Assembly: GCA_025057115.1 (NCBI GenBank)
Contig: JANWWZ010000002.1
Span: 248,001-312,000 of the forward strand
Reading direction: 5' to 3'
DNA length: 64,000 nt
DNA from: Bernardetiaceae bacterium
GTDB taxonomy: Bacteria; Bacteroidota; Bacteroidia; Cytophagales; Thermoflexibacteraceae
The number at the start of each line of letters is the position of its first letter. Position 1 is the stretch's first letter. A model generated the notes under the pieces. That model worked only from the letters and a program-made list of their open reading frames with translations, made no database searches and had not been told where the DNA came from. The position numbers were made by a program, and so were the translations under genes. Positions 1 to 9,865 of the stretch are shown one piece after another.

Positions 1-233
1 TGCACTTTACAGAAGAAGCTCTTGATTGGATAGTAGAGAAAGCGGTGGCTCTTAAATTAGGTGCTCGCGGTTTGCGCTCCATCTGCGAAGCGGTAATGTT
101 AGATGCTATGTACGAGCTTCCTTCAATGGCGGTGAAGGAGTTTGTCGTTGATGGAGAATATGTCCGTCGGCAAATGGAAAAATTTTTGGCACTACATCCC
201 AATCATCCCCAAACACATTCGGAAGCAGCTTAA
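1..233 (+). CDS. clpX: ClpX, ATP-binding subunit of Clp protease (3' end only)
   Basis: Only the last 77 codons are in the window; the reading frame is open from base 3. ClpX is the hexameric AAA+ unfoldase that feeds substrates to ClpP in the cytoplasm. The fragment is the small C-terminal AAA+ subdomain: a helix rich in Ala/Leu is followed by the GARGLRSI sensor-2 motif, whose arginine contacts bound nucleotide, and then by [10 protein letters not shown], which is highly typical of ClpX. The last 15 residues are a variable tail. The gene ends in TAA within a TTAA shared with the stop of the convergent transporter gene. The N-terminal zinc domain and Walker motifs lie outside the window. Confidence 0.93.
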   Translation, partial: HFTEEALDWIVEKAVALKLGARGLRSICEAVMLDAMYELPSMAVKEFVVDGEYVRRQMEKFLALHPNHPQTHSEAA

Positions 234-1471
234 GTGCGGCGCAAGTTCATCACTCCATACAGTGCCACCACTACAAAGCATCCCATAGGCACCAAGTAAG
301 CCAGGTGAATGCTGTTGAGTTGATCGGAAACCCAGCCTTGCAGGGCTGTTAATACAGCCCCGCCTAAAATTGCCATAATTAAACCCGACCCCCCAATTTT
401 TGTATCTTCTCCTAAATTTTCTAATGCAACGCCATAAATGGTAGGAAACATAAGCGACATGCAAGCAGAAATAAATACCAGCATCCAAACTGCTACCAAG
501 CCATTGAGAAATACAACCCCTGCTGTAAGGGCAATGGCTATTAAAGCCATGTAAATGAGCAACCTAATTGGTTCTATAAACCGCATCAAGCCAGTGCATA
601 CAAACCGACCTCCCATAAACGCAATCAGCGAATAGAGATAATAGGTAGCTGCTTCATCTTCGCTTACTTGGAGCTCTTTCATCACATAGCGAATAGTGAA
701 AGACCATACGCCGATTTGAGCTCCTACATAAAAGAATTGTGCTATTACTCCTCCTACATAGCGCGGTCGCTTGATAAGTCTTGAAAAAGCCCCTGCTAAA
801 TCCAAGCGATTGCCTCCATCAGAAGCAGCAGGCATAGGCGTTATGCCGATTGCTATCCATAAGAAGAGCAAAAAGAAGGCAACTCCTACATAAGGGGTCA
901 TAACGGCGGCGAGCTCTTCTGCCTGTATAGCGGCTAATTTTTCGGCAGACATAGAAGCCCGCTCCGCTTCTGTGGCTTGGTGAAGGCGAGAAAGAATGAA
1001 AAGTTTGCTTAGCAGAATGCCAGTAATAGAGCCAATAGGATTAAAAGACTGTGCCAAGTTGAGCCTTCGCGTGCCCGTTTGAGGCGGTCCCATGGCAATG
1101 ATAAAGGGATTGGAAGCCGTTTCCAAGATCGAAAGCCCGCCAGCAAGAATAAATAAAGCAATTAGAAAATGGCTATACTGCTTTGTCAAGCTTGCTGGAT
1201 AAAACAACAGCGAACCAGCAATGAATAAACCGAGCCCTACCATTACGCCAAATTTGTAGGAAAATTTTTTGGTCAAAATGGCTGCTGGCAGCGCCAAACA
1301 AAAGTAAGAGCCATAGAAAGCAATTTGAATCCATGAAGTTTGAAAATCCGTCATGCTCATGATCTTCTTGAAAGCCGCCAACAAAGTGTCAGTCATATTG
1401 TTGGCAAGACCCCACATAAAAAATAAGCTGGTAATAAGAGCAAAAGGAACAATGGGCGTTTTCATTTTCAT
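230..1471 (-). CDS. FucP-type MFS sugar:H+ symporter
   Basis: This inner-membrane protein of about 413 residues has some twelve hydrophobic segments. The N-terminal stretch ([18 protein letters not shown]) is the signature of the FucP subfamily of the major facilitator superfamily, which imports L-fucose and related sugars with protons. A central motif, [14 protein letters not shown], is also typical. The ATG at 1471 (protein starting MKMKTP) is preferred because it puts the first membrane segment near the N-terminus; a further ATG lies at 1465. No fucose catabolic genes are near, so the substrate cannot be named; glucose, galactose or N-acetylglucosamine are alternatives in this subfamily. 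It stands alone, convergent with clpX. Confidence 0.85.
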   Translation of the reverse strand: MKMKTPIVPFALITSLFFMWGLANNMTDTLLAAFKKIMSMTDFQTSWIQIAFYGSYFCLALPAAILTKKFSYKFGVMVGLGLFIAGSLLFYPASLTKQYSHFLIALFILAGGLSILETASNPFIIAMGPPQTGTRRLNLAQSFNPIGSITGILLSKLFILSRLHQATEAERASMSAEKLAAIQAEELAAVMTPYVGVAFFLLFLWIAIGITPMPAASDGGNRLDLAGAFSRLIKRPRYVGGVIAQFFYVGAQIGVWSFTIRYVMKELQVSEDEAATYYLYSLIAFMGGRFVCTGLMRFIEPIRLLIYMALIAIALTAGVVFLNGLVAVWMLVFISACMSLMFPTIYGVALENLGEDTKIGGSGLIMAILGGAVLTALQGWVSDQLNSIHLAYLVPMGCFVVVALYGVMNLRRT

Positions 1472-1625
1472 AGCCAAACTAAACACCAACAAATTTTACT
1501 ACATCAACAGCATAGAGCCATAAACTCCACAAGGATAATCAATATAGCCAGCAAAAAGCACAGGATTTACCTTTTTGTCGTTGAAGAGCCACAAATATCA
1601 AAAAAATTGCCAAGCAACGGAGGGG

Positions 1626-4592
1626 TTATATTTTCACTCCTATTACCAAAATATCGTCGAGTTGTGGATTATTGCCCATCCATTTTTCTAGATAATCGGC
1701 AAGGAGTTGTTTTTGAGTGGGGGCAGGGTATTGGTGAATGTCGTAGAGTAACTGCTTGAAGAGGCGTGCTGTTAATTTAGTGTTGTTTTCTCCGCCGAAT
1801 TGGTCTTTGTAACCATCAGTAAATAAATAAAAAGTAGTAGGCATCTCAAGAGAAATCCAGTAGCAGGTAAAGATGCGGTCTTTTTCGTGTTGCAGTCCAC
1901 CGATGGGTACATTATTGCCCTTGATTTCAAAGAGTTCTCCATTTTGCAGATAGACAATAGAGGTTCGCGCTCCGGCAAAGGCAAGGCTTTTGGCTCGTTC
2001 ATCAATCATGCAAAGAGCTATATCCATGCCATCGCGGTTTTGGGTTACATCTTGCTTCAAGGCTTGTCGAATTCGCCGATGCATTAGATTTAAAATTTGG
2101 TCTGGTTGGGTGATGCCGCGCTGATTGACGATTTCATTGAGCAGATCGATGCCTATCATGCTCATGAAAGCCCCTGGCACGCCGTGACCTGTGCAATCCA
2201 CAGCCGCTAGTAAAACCTTGCCATTCTTCTCCTGCATCCAGTAAAAATCTCCGCTGACAATATCTCGTGGTCGGAAAAACACAAAGGAATCAGGCAAGCA
2301 GTGGGCAATTTGGGCAGGGTCTGGCAGCATAGCATTTTGAATGCGACTGGCGTAGTTAAGGCTAGCTGTAATCTTTTCGTTGCTTTTTTGAATGCTCTCC
2401 CGTTGGCGGGCAATTTCTTGGAAGGCATTTGCATTTTCTAAAGCAATAGCCACGTAAATGGCAAGGTTGCGAAGCAGGTTCAAATCATACTCATTATAGG
2501 CATGCGGTTGGAAACTTTGCACTGTAAGAATGCCAATCATGGCATTTTTAGTGCGCAAAGGAATGTATACCAGCGATTGAGTGAAGGTTTCTTCTTCAGT
2601 TGTTTGAGGGGAATGCAGTCCTTTCTCTTGTTGGCGAGAATGGATAATAATTTCCTGCTGTTGAAGCACGGCACGCACTGCAAGACTGTTGGTATTGTCC
2701 AAAGAGTAATTAAAAGGAGGCAAGGGCTGGTTATCTTTTATTACTCCCACAAACTCTATGGTGCGGGTTTCTTGGCGCAGGATGCCAATGCCAAAAATAT
2801 CGGCATCCATTAGTTCATTCACGCGATGGTAAACCTGCTCTGCAATTTTATCTACATCTAAATAGCTGCTAATAGTTTTTCCTATTTCGCTAAGGCGTTT
2901 GATGTCTGCAAATGCTTCTTCTAGTTCTTTTTTCTGCCGTTCTATTTCTTCTTTTTGTGCTAATACCTCTGCTGTGCGCTCTTGAATAGTATCTTCCATG
3001 CTTTCGTATAGCAAAGCATTGTCCAAGGCGATGCTGGTATAAACTGCCATATTGCGGATAATGCTTAGCTGAACATCATTAAATGCCTCCGGTTGCGAGC
3101 TTTGAATTACCAGCACTCCTAAGGGTTTTTCTCGGGCATTGAGCAACAATGCAATCACGGTTTGGGGCAACTCCTCGGGGAAGAATGCATGCAATTTTTC
3201 TACGTTTTCCGACTGCCACTGTTTGCTAATAATTTTCTCTTGCCTTTTGAAGGCACGCACTGCAATGTGATTTTCATCGCTTTCTAAATTGAGCCGTATG
3301 CCTTCTATCCATTTGCTGTGATGAAAGCCCAAACATATCAACCGTTCATATTTATCAGCAATGCAAAGCATTAATAGAGGAGTTGCTATCTCTGTAGAAA
3401 GCTCTTCATAAAGCACTTTGGCAAGCTCTTCTACGTTGAGAACCGTACTGATGCGCTGCCCCATTTTGCGGATAGTAATCAAACGAGCATTGGAGGCTTG
3501 CAATTCTTCTTTTTGGCGCTCTACTTCGTCGGTGCGTTTGTAAAACATTTTTAATAGGTAGTCGAAATTTTTGGAGAGCAAGCCTAGTTCGTCGTTGGTA
3601 TCCAATTGAAAAATTTTTTTGCTGCGGTCAAAACGGCTATCTACTACCTCGCGAATAGAGTTAGAAAGGGCTTTTAAAGGTTGGCTAATGCTCTCCATAA
3701 GAAAGAAGCCTAGGGTAAACATCAACGTAATCAGTAGAGCAAAAAGGCTTAGCTGAGCCAGGCGAAGATTGCTGCTCATAGATTGGGCTTCTTCTTGTAT
3801 GGTTTGCTCAATGGCATTGATGCGTTCTTCTACTCGGTTAGAGATGAGCATGAGCTCGTTTTGCAAACCATCCTCTCCTGGGGTGCCGATGATGCCTTGT
3901 ACTTCTACCAATTTATCAAGGCTTCTTTGATACTGCTCCAAAGAATTAATTACAAAATCCTTTCCTATGCGGTCGCGGATAACTCGGCTGGCATTCGTTT
4001 GCAAAGAGTCCGCTAGTATTTTAATTCTACTTACGTAAGCGGGATTTTTTTGCAAGAGAAAGTCTTTTTCCAGTTTGCGGATATTTGCAATGAGCAATTG
4101 GTTGAGGTTGTAACCCGAGTTAGCCACGCGATTCATGGCTGCTTGTACCTCTCCTTCCAGCCCAAAATTTTTAAAGCCCCGTTTCTTTTGCATCAGCACG
4201 AGGCTGTCAAAAGTAATGCGAAGAAGGTCGATGTCTAATGCGCTACTATCTATCTGGACACTTAATTGAGAGTGCCGCAAAAGAGGATGGCGCCGCAAGC
4301 TTTCTAGCTTTCCTCTAATGTTGCCCAGTATGATCAGATGTTGTTGGATGAGCTTGCTTTCGCCAGTTTCATAAAAAAGGGGATTAATGGCTTCTATGAT
4401 GTAAAAATCTTTCTCTATTTTGCTGATACGCTCTACTTGCAGTTGAACTTGCTGAAGCGACTCGGTGAGTTGGCGTACTTGCCGCTGCTGGTTGTCAAAC
4501 CAAAACACCACCACCAACATGAGCAAAGTAATAAAGGCAAATACGCCTAGCGAAAGCCAAAGCCGAAATCGTATTGTAGTGCGCAATAGCAT
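1626..4592 (-). CDS. Membrane sensor phosphatase: HAMP-GAF-GAF-SpoIIE (PP2C)
   Basis: This 988-residue protein has a membrane helix at about 11-32, a helical extracytoplasmic part at 33-280 with two similar E-K-D-F helices (near 60 and 176), a second membrane helix at 281-299, and a HAMP linker to about 350. Coiled coil, a GAF domain (about 385-530), more coiled coil and a second GAF domain (about 570-720) follow. The last 240 residues are an RsbU/SpoIIE PP2C serine/threonine phosphatase with the metal-binding motifs SGDFYW, AVDCTGHGVPGAFMS and LFTDGYKDQ. Such proteins usually dephosphorylate an anti-sigma-factor antagonist. It begins 3 bases after the stop of the PstS-like gene, so the two are surely cotranscribed. 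No STAS or RsbW partner is in the window. Confidence 0.9.
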   Translation of the reverse strand: MLLRTTIRFRLWLSLGVFAFITLLMLVVVFWFDNQQRQVRQLTESLQQVQLQVERISKIEKDFYIIEAINPLFYETGESKLIQQHLIILGNIRGKLESLRRHPLLRHSQLSVQIDSSALDIDLLRITFDSLVLMQKKRGFKNFGLEGEVQAAMNRVANSGYNLNQLLIANIRKLEKDFLLQKNPAYVSRIKILADSLQTNASRVIRDRIGKDFVINSLEQYQRSLDKLVEVQGIIGTPGEDGLQNELMLISNRVEERINAIEQTIQEEAQSMSSNLRLAQLSLFALLITLMFTLGFFLMESISQPLKALSNSIREVVDSRFDRSKKIFQLDTNDELGLLSKNFDYLLKMFYKRTDEVERQKEELQASNARLITIRKMGQRISTVLNVEELAKVLYEELSTEIATPLLMLCIADKYERLICLGFHHSKWIEGIRLNLESDENHIAVRAFKRQEKIISKQWQSENVEKLHAFFPEELPQTVIALLLNAREKPLGVLVIQSSQPEAFNDVQLSIIRNMAVYTSIALDNALLYESMEDTIQERTAEVLAQKEEIERQKKELEEAFADIKRLSEIGKTISSYLDVDKIAEQVYHRVNELMDADIFGIGILRQETRTIEFVGVIKDNQPLPPFNYSLDNTNSLAVRAVLQQQEIIIHSRQQEKGLHSPQTTEEETFTQSLVYIPLRTKNAMIGILTVQSFQPHAYNEYDLNLLRNLAIYVAIALENANAFQEIARQRESIQKSNEKITASLNYASRIQNAMLPDPAQIAHCLPDSFVFFRPRDIVSGDFYWMQEKNGKVLLAAVDCTGHGVPGAFMSMIGIDLLNEIVNQRGITQPDQILNLMHRRIRQALKQDVTQNRDGMDIALCMIDERAKSLAFAGARTSIVYLQNGELFEIKGNNVPIGGLQHEKDRIFTCYWISLEMPTTFYLFTDGYKDQFGGENNTKLTARLFKQLLYDIHQYPAPTQKQLLADYLEKWMGNNPQLDDILVIGVKI

Positions 4593-4595
4593 TTC

Positions 4596-5429
4596 TTATT
4601 TAGCATTGCCGTTGGTCATGCCAGTTGCAGGGATAAATCCTCTGTGAACTACTACTTTCTGCCCTAAAGAGGAGGTGGCAAAGTCTACGAATGACTTTAT
4701 CCTGCCTTCTTGCTTTTTGTCATAAATAAAATAAAGCGGTCGGATAAGGGGATATGTTTTGTTTAGGGCTGTTTTAAAAGATGGTACCACAAAGTTAGCA
4801 CTGTTTCCTGAAGCTACTGCAACGGGTTTTACAATTTCTTCTAAGTAACCAATGCCGACAAAGCCGATGGCATTAGGCATTTGGCTTACTGCTTGGATGA
4901 CAGCTGAAGTTCCCGTACATATTTTAGCATTTGCTGGAAAAGGCTTTTTATTCAAGACCACGTCTTTAACAAATTCATTAGTTCCTGAAGTTGCTTCGCG
5001 GATAATGACTTGTATGGGCTTGTCATCCCCTCCTACTTGTTTCCAGTTGGTTACTTCTCCACTAAAAATATCAGCGAGTTGTTTTTGAGTAAGCCGAGTT
5101 ACCTTGTTTTCTGGATGCACAATAAAGGAAAGTGCATCATAGGCAACAATAATTGAGTAAGCATCTTTGCCTTGTTTAGTAATGGCTTCCTTTTCCTCGT
5201 TATTTAAATTGCGAGAAGACATTGCCATATCCACCTTGCCTTCGCGAAAGGCAGTAATGCCTGCACTGCTGCCTCCTCCTTCCAAAAGCACGCCTTTGCC
5301 GTAGAGGTCTGTAATCTCACGCACCATGGGGTACATGGTATCGCTACCTTTAATTTTTAGGTCTTGTGCAAAAGAACTTTTCGCTAAGTAGCAAAAGCCA
5401 AATACAACAGCGTAGAAAATCCTTACCAT
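4596..5429 (-). CDS. PstS-like periplasmic phosphate-binding protein
   Basis: A signal peptide (about 1-23, ending S-F-A-Q) is followed by a PBP-like type II fold. Ligand-binding motifs of the PstS family are visible: KGSDTMYP, GGGSSAGITAF, MSSRNL and REATSGTNEF. These bind inorganic phosphate. The length, about 277 residues, fits the short PstS class. No pstC, pstA, pstB or phoU is nearby; the only partner is the membrane phosphatase 3 bases downstream. It may therefore act as a sensing rather than a transport subunit, which is inference. The ATG at 5429 is chosen over a TTG 6 bases upstream. The 290 bases between this gene and the divergent aminopeptidase gene must hold both promoters; no perfect consensus was found for this one. 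Confidence 0.88.
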   Translation of the reverse strand: MVRIFYAVVFGFCYLAKSSFAQDLKIKGSDTMYPMVREITDLYGKGVLLEGGGSSAGITAFREGKVDMAMSSRNLNNEEKEAITKQGKDAYSIIVAYDALSFIVHPENKVTRLTQKQLADIFSGEVTNWKQVGGDDKPIQVIIREATSGTNEFVKDVVLNKKPFPANAKICTGTSAVIQAVSQMPNAIGFVGIGYLEEIVKPVAVASGNSANFVVPSFKTALNKTYPLIRPLYFIYDKKQEGRIKSFVDFATSSLGQKVVVHRGFIPATGMTNGNAK

Positions 5430-5721
5430 AGGCAAATGACTTTGGTTTCAAGCCGCAAAATACCTTCAAAAAAGTGGCTAATTATGCCTTTCATGCGTAA
5501 AAATGTATGAACTTTGTGTTAACCAGAGTTAAAAATCCTCTAGAATAACGAAACGCGCCATAAATTTCGTGCATCGCTGTATTTTTTCTCTCTTATTTAC
5601 TTCAAACTCTACCAAAGGTTAATGACTGTGGTTGAATATTTTTGAGCTAGTGCAGGGAATTTATCCATCAGCAATGCAAGCAAGCTTTTAGCACCCTTAC
5701 CTTGAAAGTCTGATAAACGGA

Positions 5722-6753
5722 ATGAAAAAGTTGGCAAACGTTTTTCTTTCGCTGGCAATTTTGTTAACGATAGGAATCCTCTGGCAGTGGGAATGGGTCA
5801 GCTATGCTTTTATGCAAGCCAAGGGGCAACTAACAATTTTGTGGCGTTCTCGCCGCGTGGAAGAGATCCTGCAAGATGCTCATTTTCCTGACTCGCTAAA
5901 ACGCAAATTGTTATTAATCGATCAAATACGCCGCTTTGCAGAAGATAGTCTAGCCTTGAAACAAACAAAAAACTACACTACTTTTTACCACCAGCAAGGC
6001 AAACCCCTACTATGGGTGCTCACTGCTTGCCCTCCTTATGAATTAAAAGCCTATCAGTGGCATTTTCCCTTTTTAGGCAGTTTTCCGTACAAAGGTTTTT
6101 TCGATCTGGAAAAAGCCAGGCAGGAAGAAAAACGCCTTCAACAACAAGGCTACGACACTAATATCGATGAAGTACTCGGCTGGAGCACACTGGGTTGGTT
6201 TAGGGATCCGATACTTTCCAATTTTCTTGAGCGCGATGTTGGACAACTTGCCGAATTAATTATTCACGAGCTCACCCATAGCACTTTATTTGTCCCCAAT
6301 CAAGTGGAATACAATGAAAATTTAGCAAGTTTTGTCGGCCAGCAAGGGGCAATTATGTTTTTGCGCCATCGATATGGAGAAAACTCTCCCGAAATGAAGC
6401 GTTACCTCACTGATCTGGCAGACAAAAAGCGCTTTATCAATTTTGTCCTAAAAGCCTCGCAAAGTTTAGACTCCCTTTATGGCAGTTTTACTGCTCAAAT
6501 GACAGAATCAGAAAAACTCACCGCCAAGCAGCAGCACATTCAACGAATCATCCGCGCTTTTGACACTGTGAGTTTTACCTCGAAGCAATATCAACGTTAC
6601 TTTGCCAACTTTGTGCCTAACAACACTTTTTTCATGGAATTTATCCGCTATACAGGTCAGCAGAATTATTTTGAAGAAGAATTTCACCAAAAGTTTGGCA
6701 GTAACTTTCGGCGTTATTGGGCATACCTGAGAAAGAATTATCCTACTTTATGA
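5722..6753 (+). CDS. Predicted zinc aminopeptidase (PF10023 family)
   Basis: The 343-residue protein has an N-terminal membrane anchor or uncleaved signal (about 5-22) and then a soluble domain outside the cytoplasm. A gluzincin-type metal site is visible: HELTH at 182-186 and a downstream N-E-N-L-A-S motif with Glu199 as the likely third ligand. This pattern is that of the family annotated as putative aminopeptidase, whose substrate is not established. A TATTTTTG sequence at 5637-5644 matches the Bacteroidota -7 element, but no good -33 box lies at the right distance. The TGA stop overlaps the ATG of the next gene, so the two are translationally coupled. Confidence 0.82.
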   Translation: MKKLANVFLSLAILLTIGILWQWEWVSYAFMQAKGQLTILWRSRRVEEILQDAHFPDSLKRKLLLIDQIRRFAEDSLALKQTKNYTTFYHQQGKPLLWVLTACPPYELKAYQWHFPFLGSFPYKGFFDLEKARQEEKRLQQQGYDTNIDEVLGWSTLGWFRDPILSNFLERDVGQLAELIIHELTHSTLFVPNQVEYNENLASFVGQQGAIMFLRHRYGENSPEMKRYLTDLADKKRFINFVLKASQSLDSLYGSFTAQMTESEKLTAKQQHIQRIIRAFDTVSFTSKQYQRYFANFVPNNTFFMEFIRYTGQQNYFEEEFHQKFGSNFRRYWAYLRKNYPTL

Positions 6754-7436
6754 AGCATTATCAGGTGGAGGTATTTACTTCTGGCGATGGCTCCCATACT
6801 CTCTATTGCCTCGATATCGACGAATTTTATCACTCTCGCTACGGCGCTTTAGGAGAGTCTAGAAAGGTGTATGTGCAATATGGCTTACTGGAAGCCATCA
6901 ACAGGCGCAAACTGCGGCAAGTCAAACTGATTGAGTTGGGGCTTGGAACGGGATTGAATGTGCTGGCAACAGGGGAATTTCTACTGCAACACCCTGAAGT
7001 TGAGGTCATTTACTATGCTTTAGAGCCTTTTCCCCTGCCCGAAGAAGTTCTCAAGCAACTCAATTACATCCATATAGTACCTCCTCAAGTGGCTGGCTGC
7101 TTTGCGGCAATTCACACCTGCTTGTGGAATGAGCCGACTTGTATTTTGCCCAATTTGCAACTAATTAAGCTCCCTTACTGCTGGGAGGAAGCCACCTTCC
7201 CCTCTGAAAGTTTTGACGTGGTTTATTACGACGCATTTGCCCCTGAAAAACAGCCAGAAGTGTGGTTGCCATCCAATTTTGAAAAAGCCCATCGATGGCT
7301 TGTTCCAAAGGGCATTCTCACTACGTACTGCTCCAAATCCGCCGTGTTAAAAACGTTGCGCGCCGTAGGTTTTCAAGTAGAGAAACTGCCTAACTTCCCC
7401 TTTAAAAGAGAAGTAACGCGCGCTGTGAAAATTTAG
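6750..7436 (+). CDS. mnmD: tRNA mnm5s2U34 methyltransferase, stand-alone MnmD
   Basis: This protein of about 228 residues matches the methyltransferase half of MnmC, which transfers methyl from S-adenosylmethionine to nm5U34 in the wobble position of certain tRNAs. The SAM motif is IELGLGTGLN, and the family hallmark D-A-F-A-P followed by P-E-V-W is present in VVYYDAFAPEKQPEVW. The FAD-dependent oxidase half found in enterobacterial MnmC is absent, as in many Gram-positive and Bacteroidota genomes. The start ATG overlaps the upstream stop as ATGA; an in-frame codon 33 bases upstream would extend into the aminopeptidase gene and is less likely. Confidence 0.87.
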   Translation: MKHYQVEVFTSGDGSHTLYCLDIDEFYHSRYGALGESRKVYVQYGLLEAINRRKLRQVKLIELGLGTGLNVLATGEFLLQHPEVEVIYYALEPFPLPEEVLKQLNYIHIVPPQVAGCFAAIHTCLWNEPTCILPNLQLIKLPYCWEEATFPSESFDVVYYDAFAPEKQPEVWLPSNFEKAHRWLVPKGILTTYCSKSAVLKTLRAVGFQVEKLPNFPFKREVTRAVKI

Positions 7437-7468
7437 CTTACCTTCGCCAACTACAACAGTCAAAACAT

Positions 7469-8233
7469 ATGCTCAAGGATAAATTTTCGCTCCATGAGAA
7501 AGTAGCCGTAGTAACTGGTGCCAGCAAAGGCATCGGGGAAGCAATGGCAGAAATTATGGCAGAAGCTGGAGCCAAAGTAGTAGTGAGCAGCCGCAAGCAG
7601 GAGGCAGTGGAGCAGGTAGCAGCGCGTTTTAGGGCAAAGGGATATCACGCCCACGCCGTGGCTTGTAACGTAGGAGATCCGCAGCAGCGCCGCCAGTTGA
7701 TAGAACAAACTGTAGCTACCTACGGCGGAGTAGACATTCTCATTAACAATGCAGCGGTAAACCCTGTTTTTGGTCCAGTCATCCAAACCGATGAGGCAGC
7801 TTTTAACAAAATTATTGACATCAATTTAAAAGCACCTTTTGAGCTTTGTAAATTAGTCTTTCCCATTATGCAGCAACGAGGAGGCGGCTCAATTATTAAC
7901 ATTAGCAGCATTGGCGGTTTGACTCCCGAACCTGGATTAGGCATTTATAGCGTTAGCAAAGCTGCCCTTATTATGCTTACGAAAGTACTGGCAAAGGAAT
8001 GGGGCAAAGCAGGGATTCGAGTAAATGCCATTTGCCCTGGACTGATTCAAACCAAGTTCAGCCAAGCCCTCTGGAAAAACGAAGCAATTCTCGACAACCT
8101 GCTCCAACACTTGCCCATTTCCCGCCTTGGACAACCCGAAGACCTAGCGGGCATTGCACTCTACTTAGCCTCACAAGCCAGTGCTTATACCACAGGCGCT
8201 GTATTTTTTATAGATGGCGGTTATGTTTGCTAG
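7469..8233 (+). CDS. Short-chain dehydrogenase/reductase
   Basis: This is a classical SDR of 254 residues acting on an unknown alcohol or carbonyl substrate. The NAD(P)-binding motif TGASKGIG lies near 16-23; arginine and lysine after the second strand (SSRK) suggest NADP(H). The structural NNAA motif, the catalytic serine in ISSIGG and the Y-S-V-S-K active-site pair are all intact, and the C-terminus has the usual DGGY. The best general resemblance is to the DHRS4/3-oxoacyl reductase group. It is followed, 126 bases on, by an enoyl-CoA hydratase in the same direction, which may hint at acyl-CoA metabolism. Confidence 0.88.
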   Translation: MLKDKFSLHEKVAVVTGASKGIGEAMAEIMAEAGAKVVVSSRKQEAVEQVAARFRAKGYHAHAVACNVGDPQQRRQLIEQTVATYGGVDILINNAAVNPVFGPVIQTDEAAFNKIIDINLKAPFELCKLVFPIMQQRGGGSIINISSIGGLTPEPGLGIYSVSKAALIMLTKVLAKEWGKAGIRVNAICPGLIQTKFSQALWKNEAILDNLLQHLPISRLGQPEDLAGIALYLASQASAYTTGAVFFIDGGYVC

Positions 8234-8359
8234 CAGAGGTACCTTGTCTTGCTTTGGCTGCTCAAACGCTAAAACAATGACTGATTTACTGACAGATCTT
8301 CAAAAAATGCCGCACTCTTAGATTTGATTTGCTAATTTTCTTTGCTTTAATTTATCTTG

Positions 8360-9142
8360 ATGGATATGCAAGAGCTTCTCATTAGCCTTGAAGGCAGAGT
8401 AAAAACCATTACTCTTAACCTGCCAGAAAAAAAGAACCCGCTTACGCCCAATATGTTTGCTGGAATAAAACAGGCAATAGAACAAAGCCTAACCGATGGC
8501 ACACGAGTAATTGTACTTACAGGAGCGGGCAATGACTTTAGCGCTGGTGCAGATCTTTCTTTAGGTATTTCAAATTTGCCCTACGGCGATGTGAGCCAAT
8601 ACCTTGGCTATGTAGTTAATCCAGTCATTACAGCGGTGCGGCAGGTAGATATTCCCTTCATAGCCAAAGTGCGCGGTGTATGTGTAGGAGTAGGGTTTAG
8701 CCTTGCCCTTGCTTGTGACTTAATTTTTGCCGAAGAGAGAGCAATCTTTAGCCCTATATTTACCCGCATCGGATTGGCTTGCGATGGAGGCAGTGCTTTC
8801 TTTCTCCCGCGTTTGGTAGGTTATCACAAAGCTTTTGAACTGTTAGTAACTGCGGCTATGATAAAAGCCGAGGACGCTTTGCGGATGGGTATTGTCAATC
8901 AGGTGTTTGCTGGAGAGTTATTGGATACAGCAGTTGAAAAAATGGCTTATCAGCTAGCTAACGGTCCGCAAGTGGCTATTCGGCAAGTAAAAGCTAACTT
9001 ACGCGCAGGAATGGAAAGTTCTTTAGTACAAACATTAGAAGTAGAAGCACTTAATCAACGCAGTTGTTTCCAAAGTGAAGATTTTCGAGAAGGGCTGCAG
9101 GCTTTCCTTGAAAAGCGAAAACCAGTGTTTAAGGGTAATTAA
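8360..9142 (+). CDS. Enoyl-CoA hydratase/isomerase (crotonase fold)
   Basis: The 260-residue protein is a crotonase-family enzyme. The CoA/oxyanion segments are visible as GAGNDFSAGADLS and as V-R-G-V-C-V-G-V-G-F-S-L-A, with the helix ACDLIFAEE behind them. The motif F-T-R-I-G-L-A-C-D-G-G-S with an acidic residue before GGS resembles the PaaG-type isomerases more than the two-glutamate hydratases, so hydratase activity is uncertain. The ATG at 8360 follows an in-frame TTG at 8357. Upstream is an SDR gene in the same direction; no other beta-oxidation genes are adjacent, although electron-transfer flavoprotein genes occur at 46.7-48.4 kb. Confidence 0.87.
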   Translation: MDMQELLISLEGRVKTITLNLPEKKNPLTPNMFAGIKQAIEQSLTDGTRVIVLTGAGNDFSAGADLSLGISNLPYGDVSQYLGYVVNPVITAVRQVDIPFIAKVRGVCVGVGFSLALACDLIFAEERAIFSPIFTRIGLACDGGSAFFLPRLVGYHKAFELLVTAAMIKAEDALRMGIVNQVFAGELLDTAVEKMAYQLANGPQVAIRQVKANLRAGMESSLVQTLEVEALNQRSCFQSEDFREGLQAFLEKRKPVFKGN

Positions 9143-9517
9143 AAAAATCACTGCCATTTGTCGATTTTTCTAACTAAAAAATTCCCAGAAGTCGCTTTAA
9201 TTCACATTGGGCTAATTTTTTTCTAAGTATTGGCATAGGTTTTTATAAGTCATTTTTTGCCATTGTCGGCATCTTCACGGACAAGGAGCTTTGTTCATGG
9301 CTTGAAGTGGTTACCTATCGCACCTTGCGTATGCTACGCATTTGCAGGCACACAAGCAGTGGCAAGTGGATAATTTTTTTAGCGTTTTAACAATCAATTA
9401 GTTGGCTTATCCACAGCACAAAATGCCTTGTCTGTAAAAGCTATTTTATCCAAGTCTTTTTCTTCTCATTCCAGGGAACGTTTGCAACGTGGTATTAAAT
9501 GTAAAAGTCCTTTTCCT
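9143..9517. other. Intergenic stretch, no gene seen
   Basis: These 375 bases are AT-rich at their start and end. I see no convincing reading frame, RNA gene or long inverted repeat. A small palindrome (TGCGTATGCTACGCA) lies near 9326-9340. Confidence 0.5.
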
Positions 9518-9865
9518 ATGAAACGCTATCGGTATTTAGTACTTGGCTTTCTTCTTTGTGCATATGATAGCTTCGCACAAGAGGTTCAACTGATTCCCTA
9601 CCGTAAGGGCGACAAATGGGGCTACTGCACACCTGATAAAAAAATCATCATTCCTTGTGAATATGATAAGGCATGGGAGTTCATCGAAGGTCTGGCAGCA
9701 GTGCAAAAAGGCGGCAAATGGGGCTTTATCAACACTGCTGGTGAGTTGGTGGTGCCCTGTGTGTATGATGAGGTAGGGTATTTCTACGAAGGAGTTGCAT
9801 TCGTGAAAAGGAACAATAAAGAGTTTTACATCAGCCGCGAGGGAGTGGAGTATTACGAGGATTGA
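9518..9865 (+). CDS. Small secreted WG-repeat protein
   Basis: This protein of 115 residues begins with a signal peptide (about 1-20, ending D-S-F-A-Q). The rest consists of about three WG-type repeats: GDKWGYCTPDKKIIIPCEYD, then a second copy with GGKWGFI and VVPCVYDEV, then a degenerate third copy. WG repeats form short beta structures of unknown function and are common in Bacteroidota. Most family members have many more copies, so this one is small. The ATG at 9518 is chosen since an upstream in-frame start would put 30 charged residues before the signal peptide. Confidence 0.75.
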   Translation: MKRYRYLVLGFLLCAYDSFAQEVQLIPYRKGDKWGYCTPDKKIIIPCEYDKAWEFIEGLAAVQKGGKWGFINTAGELVVPCVYDEVGYFYEGVAFVKRNNKEFYISREGVEYYED

